NCBI GenBank assembly: GCA_028565715.1
Contig: JAOXYC010229904.1
Coordinates: 1-10,666 of the forward strand
Length of the DNA: 10,666 bases
Reading direction: 5' to 3'
From: Phoronis pallida
Taxonomy: Eukaryota > Phoronida > Phoronidae
In this document: positions 9,101-10,666 of the stretch, one piece after another
How positions within the stretch are numbered: position 1 is the first letter of the stretch
Layout of the letters: each line of letters opens with the position of its first letter
Notes under the pieces: generated by a model
Told to the model about the DNA's origin: nothing
Databases searched by the model: none
What the model saw: the letters and a program-made list of their open reading frames with translations, nothing else
Made by a program: the position numbers and the translations under genes

Positions 9101-10535
9101 TTTTCAAAAAAGCGAAAAAATAACACGCTCATTAAATAAACTTTGAATTATTCAATTCCTGTAGATATGTTATGACTTTTGAAACAAAGAAATATTTTTT
9201 TGGAAAAATATACATGGAAAATGTGTACTTTTTTAAAAGCATCCTTTGTAAAAGCATCCTTTGCCCATCATTTGAGTAGTTTCTTCAACTTAGTTTAAAG
9301 AGATGTCTGAAGTCAATGACAGCAATGATGTTAAAATGAAGAAAATTTACAATAAATACCAACAACAATATTTAAATTGATTAAATTTCTTTCTTTCTTA
9401 TAGTTACTGAGCTTGAAGAGAGACTTCATCAACATCAACATGACCTACAACAGAAGTCTGGAGTCATTGACAACAATGATGTAGAAATGAAGAAGATGCA
9501 TAGTGAGCTGAAACAGGCCACGGAACAGTTGAATGAGTTACAGCGCTTGTTGAACAAGATGAAGTCAGAGAAACAGGTTAAAGAAGAAGAGGCAAAAGAG
9601 TTTAAAGAAAAATACAGGTTTGTGTCTTGATCAGTTTCTTTTCTTACTTTATTGCGAGAAAAGAAGGAAAAAGAGACAGTTTTGTTATGCTAAGAATAAG
9701 AATGGCCTGTGCAGGGAAAGCAATCATGTGGTTCAGATATTTTTAATGGTTTTATCTGATCTGCGAAGTTAAGAGGTCATTATTTTACCATCGATAGGCA
9801 AGGGATGTTTACCTTTAAAATACTTCATAATTTTAAAGTCAACTCTTCAAAGTGAATGAACAAAATTATTCTCTACAAACTAAGACGTAGTATTACATTA
9901 AACACAAATTCAAAAATTGACAAGTTTTAATTCTAATTGATATATCAGGAAAAGTCAAGGTGAACTGTTGGACAAAAACCGTGAAGTTGAAGAACTTGAC
10001 ACAGTATTACGAGACCAGCAGAAAGTTCTCCAACAGAGGGCAGCCCAAGTTTCCCAACTAGACTCGACCATTAACGACCATAAAACAGCAATGGAACAAC
10101 GAATACAAAGATTAGAGAAGGCACTGCAGAGAAGTCAGCAGGAGGCCCAACAGAGGGCGCACCATGTAAGGCCCCCATTTTTTTGCAAATCAGAGAAAAG
10201 TTAAATAATTTATATAAAAGTTTCTTAGCAGTGATTTGTATAATGTAAATAGACTGTAAAATCACCTAACAATCTTAGTGCTTCGGCAATTTATGACATG
10301 TTGGGACATAATTAACATAACTTCGTAAAAAGTCAGAACTCCAGTCTTTGAATTACTTTTAAAAGCTGATGAAACTTTTTTGTGATTACAGATTGCCAGC
10401 TTAGACGACAAGTGTACAGAGCTACAGAAAGATCTTACCGACAAACAGCTGGCCTTGGATCAGTCTGAACAGTTGACTAGGAAGCAGAAAGGGGATCTTG
10501 ACAACAAGACTGAGAAACTGTCTGCACTTGAAACT
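1..10535 (+). CDS. Partial multi-exon gene for a long coiled-coil protein (possibly CCDC18-like), 14 exons visible
   Basis: Fourteen exons join through GT-AG introns into an uninterrupted 830-codon frame; junction phases agree at every splice. The gene is open at both ends: exon 1 starts upstream and the window ends inside an intron. The product is almost wholly heptad-type coiled coil (abundant Leu, Glu, Gln, Lys, Arg), has no Trp, and only two Pro (residues 125 and 146 of the visible part). A Ser/Gly/Asp-rich linker (about residues 122-171) separates a shorter upstream coil from a roughly 650-residue downstream coil, which has a small Ser/Gly break near residues 195-207. No signal peptide, membrane segment, zinc finger or enzyme motif is visible. 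Long coiled coils of this kind usually act as structural or tethering proteins at centrosomes, centriolar satellites or Golgi. The overall look (linker followed by IADLRLKLALKDAE, multi-exon rod) made me think of CCDC18, but this is a guess; other long coiled-coil families remain possible. Confidence 0.85.
105..431 (+). other. Intron 1 (327 bases)
   Basis: Donor gtatac, acceptor tttttttttcag with a long T tract at 420-429. It holds no supported gene. A 12-base direct repeat TTGAAAAGATGT occurs at 162-173 and 312-323, enclosing 138 bases; this could be the footprint of an old insertion or chance. Confidence 0.75.
432..535 (+). CDS. Exon 2, coiled coil
   Basis: Phase 2 to phase 1. The first base G completes AGG (Arg) with exon 1, then the frame reads HLQEYNLESREGQGDLEQEN and ends LARQTQKI plus one base. 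The donor gtttgt at 536 is weak (T at +3), but the last base G joins GT of exon 3 to give Gly and restores the frame. Residues 35-69. Confidence 0.85.
636..710 (+). repeat. tRNA-like unit 1 (SINE head or tRNA pseudogene)
   Basis: Bases 645-656 read TAGCTCAGTTGG, a perfect-looking internal A box, preceded by GGACTGGA as in Lys-type tRNAs. Bases 687-697 (GGTTTCGCTCC) match a decayed B box 42 bases later, the normal tRNA spacing. A TTTCCA end follows at 705-710. The anticodon stem does not pair (TCTAA against CAGGG) and the T loop has an extra T, so it is not a working tRNA. Best read as the tRNA-derived head of a SINE or a tRNA pseudogene. Confidence 0.6.
752..832 (+). repeat. tRNA-like unit 2 (diverged SINE head)
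   Basis: Bases 766-777 (TTGCTCAATTGC, followed by TAGA) resemble an A box. Bases 810-820 (AGTTTGAATTC) resemble a B box with two transitions, 44 bases further on. Between them lies GCCTGATCACCCGAACATG, where an anticodon arm and variable region would sit. It is on the same strand as unit 1, about 120 bases downstream. It looks older than unit 1. Whether both belong to one dimeric SINE is unknown. Confidence 0.45.
972..1141 (+). CDS. Exon 3, end of the first coiled-coil segment
   Basis: Phase 1 to phase 0. GT completes Gly, then KLEAELRSSETLKDENSELR and on to LALKVTTTPN. The charged helix runs to about residue 121, then TTTPN (Pro 125) starts the linker that continues in exon 4. Donor gtatga at 1142. 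Residues 70-126. Confidence 0.87.
1142..1537 (+). other. Intron 3 (396 bases)
   Basis: Donor gtatga, acceptor ctaatttcag. It contains the short inverted repeat 1170-1308, listed separately. The remainder is plain AT-rich sequence. Confidence 0.75.
1170..1308. repeat. Inverted repeat with 22-base arms
   Basis: The left arm, about 1170-1191 (AAGCCTTATCCATGACCATA and two more bases), is the reverse complement of about 1287-1308 at 20 of 22 positions. Just inside the right arm, 1274-1285 is the perfect 12-base palindrome GGAATGCATTCC. This could be a remnant of a small foldback or MITE element. I could not define target duplications. Confidence 0.6.
1538..1686 (+). CDS. Exon 4, Ser/Asp-rich linker, then restart of coil
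   Basis: Phase 0 to phase 2. It reads GSVGSATSDSGLSSAKTRSP through DSVFDDECNTSLSSSRAKSL and ends IADL plus two bases of Arg. This is the only long non-coil stretch of the visible protein. It contains DSGLSS (residues 135-140, bases 1562-1579), which fits the beta-TrCP phosphodegron pattern; RSP (144-146), a proline-directed kinase site; and SDSVFDDE, an acidic CK2-like site. The linker is therefore likely flexible and phosphorylated (inference). Donor gtagac at 1687. Confidence 0.87.
1687..1974 (+). other. Intron 4 (288 bases)
   Basis: Donor gtagac, acceptor gatttttctccag. AT-rich; I see no gene or repeat beyond a trivial GAGAG/CTCTC hairpin near 1794-1809. Confidence 0.75.
1975..2114 (+). 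CDS. Exon 5, start of the second coiled-coil segment
   Basis: Phase 2 to phase 1. The first G completes Arg, then LKLALKDAEVQKYQVSQQAR, a small Ser/Gly break GLSSSSNGTMD, and TLRGELLQVVERARM. Donor gtgagt at 2115 is a strong consensus site. Residues 176-222. Confidence 0.87.
2115..2445 (+). other. Intron 5 (331 bases)
   Basis: Donor gtgagt, acceptor tttttgttcaacag. No gene. A 15-base near-palindrome AAGTTGGGCCAACTT lies at 2232-2246. Confidence 0.75.
2446..2666 (+). CDS. Exon 6, coiled coil
   Basis: Phase 1 to phase 0. GT completes Gly, then DRKSQELEQIISRLEDERSK and on to QVATLERE. It has regular Leu/Ile spacing and three Cys. The acceptor aacag is preceded by a T-rich tract; the donor is gtaacg at 2667. 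Residues 223-296. Confidence 0.88.
2667..3353 (+). other. Intron 6 (687 bases)
   Basis: Donor gtaacg, acceptor ccttttgtttttaag. The centre is occupied by a hAT-type MITE (2830-3115, listed separately), which explains why this intron is longer than its neighbours. No other feature seen. Confidence 0.75.
2830..3115. mobile_element. Non-autonomous hAT-type MITE, 286 bp, with 8-bp target duplication
   Basis: The ends are TAGTGCTCGG at 2830-2839 and CCGAGCACAA at 3106-3115, inverted at 9 of 10 positions. They are flanked by the exact 8-base direct repeat ATATTTAG (2822-2829 and 3116-3123; the match extends to AATATTTAG with a one-base overlap). An 8-bp duplication and a TAGNG-type end are characteristic of hAT transposons. 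Subterminal regions are crowded with GATCGAT/ATCGATTA motifs on both sides (2841-2863 and about 3048-3083), as expected for transposase-binding sites. It has no open frame of note, so it is non-autonomous. Both flanks look intact, suggesting a fairly young insertion. Confidence 0.8.
3354..3596 (+). CDS. Exon 7, coiled coil
   Basis: Phase 0 to phase 0, 81 codons. It reads IRKKSQQISSLEQQLDEKVS and ends CQQFEQQIDI. An ATG-initiated open frame extends upstream to 3297, but that part lies in the intron: a T-rich tract and AAG acceptor precede 3354, and the exon keeps phase with exon 6. Donor gtaagt at 3597 is ideal. Residues 297-377. Confidence 0.88.
3597..4014 (+). other. Intron 7 (418 bases)
   Basis: Donor gtaagt, acceptor tttaccatttgcag. 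No gene. It contains an imperfect inverted repeat at 3855-3959, listed separately. Confidence 0.75.
3855..3959. repeat. Imperfect inverted repeat, arms about 44 bases
   Basis: TCATTAAACACATC at about 3855-3868 pairs with GATGGTGTTTAATGA at 3945-3959 (one extra base), and TTTTGAGTTTCTTTAAAGTT at 3879-3898 pairs with about 3916-3935 with a few mismatches. The loop is about 17 bases. It could be a decayed foldback element or a chance AT-rich hairpin; no terminal motif identifies a family. Confidence 0.45.
4015..4149 (+). CDS. Exon 8, coiled coil
   Basis: Phase 0 to phase 0, 45 codons: LQDRCEEKESQLQDLNRKLT through SEQSLRAANK. Classical heptad composition. Donor gtatgt at 4150. Residues 378-422. 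Confidence 0.88.
4150..4470 (+). other. Intron 8 (321 bases)
   Basis: Donor gtatgt, acceptor tgttacattatag. AT-rich; I see no gene, repeat or element in it. Confidence 0.75.
4471..4644 (+). CDS. Exon 9, coiled coil
   Basis: Phase 0 to phase 0, 58 codons: DLKEKTRQNEEALKSLEMST through MDNMREKHVSE. Rich in Met, Ser and Glu in a coil pattern. Donor gtaaca at 4645. Residues 423-480. Confidence 0.88.
4645..5083 (+). other. Intron 9 (439 bases)
   Basis: Donor gtaaca, acceptor gattttatttgcag. It holds one tRNA-derived SINE in the middle, listed separately; otherwise AT-rich and featureless. Confidence 0.75.
4782..4923 (+). mobile_element. tRNA-derived SINE (Leu/Ser-type head), about 142 bp
   Basis: The head reads GTCGTGGTGGTCGAGCGGTT; its A box TGGTCGAGCGGT (4789-4800) is typical of Leu and Ser tRNAs. 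The B box GGATCGACGCC lies at 4833-4843 with 44-base spacing. A non-tRNA body follows (4844-4900, including TTGCCACTTTGGCGACGGGC), then a tail with two tandem copies of AAAACTTTCC (4903-4922). Flanks AACCTCGTAA (4772-4781) and AACCCTCGATAA (4924-4935) look like a slightly diverged target duplication. SINEs with this layout are mobilised by LINE machinery. The family was not identified. Confidence 0.75.
5084..5394 (+). CDS. Exon 10, coiled coil (longest exon)
   Basis: Phase 0 to phase 2. It reads VKKLEKQIKYMKSTASEKSS and on to VQMSNNL plus two bases of Arg. The 3' half is noticeably more GC-rich (GAG, CTG and GCG codons) than other exons. The ATG-like frame upstream of 5084 is intron. Donor gttagg at 5395 is weak, and a large palindromic MITE begins 21 bases after the exon. 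Residues 481-583. Confidence 0.87.
5395..6676 (+). other. Intron 10 (1282 bases)
   Basis: Donor gttagg, acceptor ggttctgcttcag. The first third is a palindromic MITE (5416-5745, listed separately). Bases 5750-6676 hold no supported gene. Seen there: the 16-base inverted repeat TTAACGT-TC-ACGTTAA at 5990-6005 and a B-box-like string near 6463-6474 without a convincing A box. Confidence 0.75.
5416..5745. mobile_element. Palindromic MITE, 330 bp, TA-flanked (Tc1/mariner- or Stowaway-like)
   Basis: The element is one long imperfect palindrome. Its first 76 bases match the reverse complement of the right end at about 66 positions, and similarity continues into the centre, the perfect 14-base palindrome CTGTCTGCAGACAG at 5570-5583. 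Termini are CTGTCTCTTCTTTGG on the left and, read inward on the other strand, CTCTCTCATCGTTGG on the right. Both outer flanks are TA (5414-5415 and 5746-5747), the target duplication of Tc1/mariner elements; the CTCTCTC start resembles Stowaway-type MITEs. There is no open frame. The family name is inference; the palindrome is directly visible. Confidence 0.8.
6677..6840 (+). CDS. Exon 11, coiled coil
   Basis: Phase 2 to phase 1. G completes Arg, then DVQDEKRELSNEISELEQDL through LVKLDQKSER plus one base. The open frame continues past 6840 into the intron to 6950, but the phase and the downstream partner exon at 9404 support a donor at 6841 (gtttgt, weak, the same hexamer as after exons 2 and 12). 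Residues 584-638. Confidence 0.82.
6960..7058. repeat. Inverted repeat, 32-base arms, 35-base loop
   Basis: Bases 6960-6991 (TGCATACAAAACAAGAATTA and on to GTAC) are the reverse complement of 7027-7058 at 29 of 32 positions. Weaker pairing continues a few bases outward (GGAGGC against GTTGGAG). Likely a small foldback element or MITE remnant; no clear target duplication. Confidence 0.7.
7321..7361. repeat. Short perfect hairpin, 9-base arms
   Basis: ACACTGAGC at 7321-7329 and GCTCAGTGT at 7353-7361 are exact reverse complements around a 23-base loop. Function unknown. Confidence 0.4.
7540..8660. other. CpG-rich, GC-elevated block inside intron 11
   Basis: Compared with the AT-rich introns around it, this stretch is dense in CG dinucleotides and CCGG/CCCGGG strings. 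CCCGGG itself recurs at about 7391 (just upstream), 7636, 7739, 7833 and 8032. The strands carry only chance-looking frames (for example antisense 7998-8378 and sense 8270-8563), with no family recognised. It may be an old transposable element, an intragenic CpG island or promoter, or imported sequence. Confidence 0.5.
8864..8885. repeat. Perfect hairpin TATAGGGA / TCCCTATA
   Basis: Eight-base perfect arms (8864-8871 and 8878-8885) with the 6-base loop TTTTGT. A second small stem, CGGCA/TGCCG, lies just upstream at 8825-8838. Role unknown. Confidence 0.4.
9234..9263 (+). repeat. 15-base tandem duplication
   Basis: TAAAAGCATCCTTTG occurs twice back to back (9234-9248 and 9249-9263) without mismatch. 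A minor recent slippage or duplication event. Confidence 0.8.
9303..9357 (+). pseudogene. Decayed partial duplicate of exon 12
   Basis: This intronic stretch aligns without gaps to part of exon 12 (about 9454-9508) at roughly 43 of 55 bases. Read in the matching frame it gives MSEVNDSNDVKMKKIYNK, against KSGVIDNNDVEMKKMHSE in the exon. It is about 150 bases upstream of the parent segment. No fitting GT donor follows before an in-frame TGA, and the nearest possible acceptor (TTCAACTTAG, ending at 9293) would enter in the wrong phase after exon 11. It is therefore best read as a dead exon copy. Confidence 0.6.
9404..9617 (+). CDS. Exon 12, coiled coil
   Basis: Phase 1 to phase 2. TT completes Val with the last G of exon 11, then TELEERLHQHQHDLQQKSGV and on to KEFKEKY plus two bases of Arg. 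It includes a small HQHQH run and ends in a very Lys/Glu-rich helix. Donor gtttgt at 9618. Residues 639-709. Confidence 0.86.
9618..9948 (+). other. Intron 12 (331 bases)
   Basis: Donor gtttgt, acceptor ctaattgatatatcag. No gene; a 9-base hairpin TTCTTTTCT/AGAAAAGAA at 9636-9665 is probably trivial. Confidence 0.75.
9949..10165 (+). CDS. Exon 13, coiled coil, Gln-rich
   Basis: Phase 2 to phase 0. G completes Arg, then KSQGELLDKNREVEELDTVL through QRSQQEAQQRAHH. Strong heptads and Gln enrichment. Donor gtaagg at 10166; the frame continues into intron only by chance. Residues 710-782. Confidence 0.88.
10166..10391 (+). other. Intron 13 (226 bases)
   Basis: Donor gtaagg, acceptor ttttttgtgattacag. 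No other feature seen. Confidence 0.75.
10392..10535 (+). CDS. Exon 14, coiled coil (last visible exon)
   Basis: Phase 0 to phase 0, 48 codons: IASLDDKCTELQKDLTDKQL through NKTEKLSALET. Donor gtgagt at 10536 is consensus, so the gene continues to the right of the window. Residues 783-830. Confidence 0.88.
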
Positions 10536-10666
10536 GTGAGTTTCATCAGTAATTTTCTTAAATGGGTGAATAATTAATTCTAAAAAAACTTAAGGATATG
10601 TAGGAGGTTAATTTTCAAAAAGTTTTTTTTTTCAAAAACCACAGTGTTTCCTTACTTAAATCAATC
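10536..10666 (+). other. Start of intron 14 (runs off the window)
   Basis: Donor gtgagt, then AT-rich sequence with a T/A-rich tract at 10612-10640. No acceptor that keeps the frame open is visible before the window ends. Confidence 0.7.

Larger units (their letters stand above)
6841..9403 (+). other. Intron 11 (2563 bases), largest in the window
   Basis: Donor gtttgt, acceptor ttctttcttatag. Contents in order: an inverted repeat (6960-7058); AT-rich sequence with a small hairpin ACACTGAGC/GCTCAGTGT (7321-7361); a CpG-rich block (about 7540-8660); AT-rich sequence with the hairpin TATAGGGA/TCCCTATA (8864-8885); a 15-base tandem duplication (9234-9263); and a decayed partial copy of exon 12 (9303-9357). 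No complete gene is supported on either strand. An unrecognised exon here cannot be excluded. Confidence 0.7.

Noticed and set aside
8754-9123. Antisense frame 8754-9050 and sense frame 8929-9123
   Set aside because: Low-complexity AT-rich translations with no recognised motif; treated as chance frames in intron 11.
9294-9378. The exon 12-like segment as a functional alternative exon
   Set aside because: The possible acceptor at 9291-9293 would enter in phase 0 while exon 11 ends in phase 1, and an in-frame TGA appears before any GT donor.
10645-10666. Possible next exon after the acceptor-like CCACAG
   Set aside because: Exon 14 ends in phase 0, and reading from 10645 gives C-F-L-T then a stop; it would truncate a long rod abruptly, so it is not favoured.

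Overview
The window is animal genomic DNA and carries the middle part of one intron-rich protein-coding gene on the + strand. The genome is AT-rich. The introns are short to moderate (about 230 to 2560 bases) and hold tRNA-derived SINE-like units and small inverted-repeat DNA transposons. This fits an invertebrate, plausibly a mollusc or another lophotrochozoan; the taxon is inference only.

Fourteen exons were joined by hand using GT-AG introns and reading phase: 1-104, 432-535, 972-1141, 1538-1686, 1975-2114, 2446-2666, 3354-3596, 4015-4149, 4471-4644, 5084-5394, 6677-6840, 9404-9617, 9949-10165 and 10392-10535. They sum to 2490 nt, exactly 830 codons with no stop. Neither the start codon nor the stop codon is in the window. 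The product is a very long alpha-helical coiled coil rich in Glu, Gln, Lys, Leu and Ser. It has no Trp and only two Pro, both at a Ser-rich linker encoded across exons 3 and 4. The best family guess is a CCDC18-like centrosomal or centriolar-satellite coiled-coil protein, but that assignment is weak because coiled coils look alike.

The introns hold most of the unusual material. Intron 2 has two tandem tRNA-like units. Intron 3 has a short inverted repeat. Intron 6 has a complete-looking hAT-type MITE with an 8-bp target duplication. Intron 7 has an imperfect hairpin. Intron 9 has a tRNA-Leu/Ser-type SINE with a probable target duplication. Intron 10 has a 330-bp palindromic MITE with TA flanks, only 21 bases past a splice donor. 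Intron 11 (2.56 kb) has a strong inverted repeat, a CpG-rich block of unknown origin, and a decayed copy of part of exon 12.

No second protein-coding gene, rRNA, functional tRNA, CRISPR array or prokaryotic feature is supported. The other open frames on both strands are shadows of the exons or chance frames in introns and repeats.
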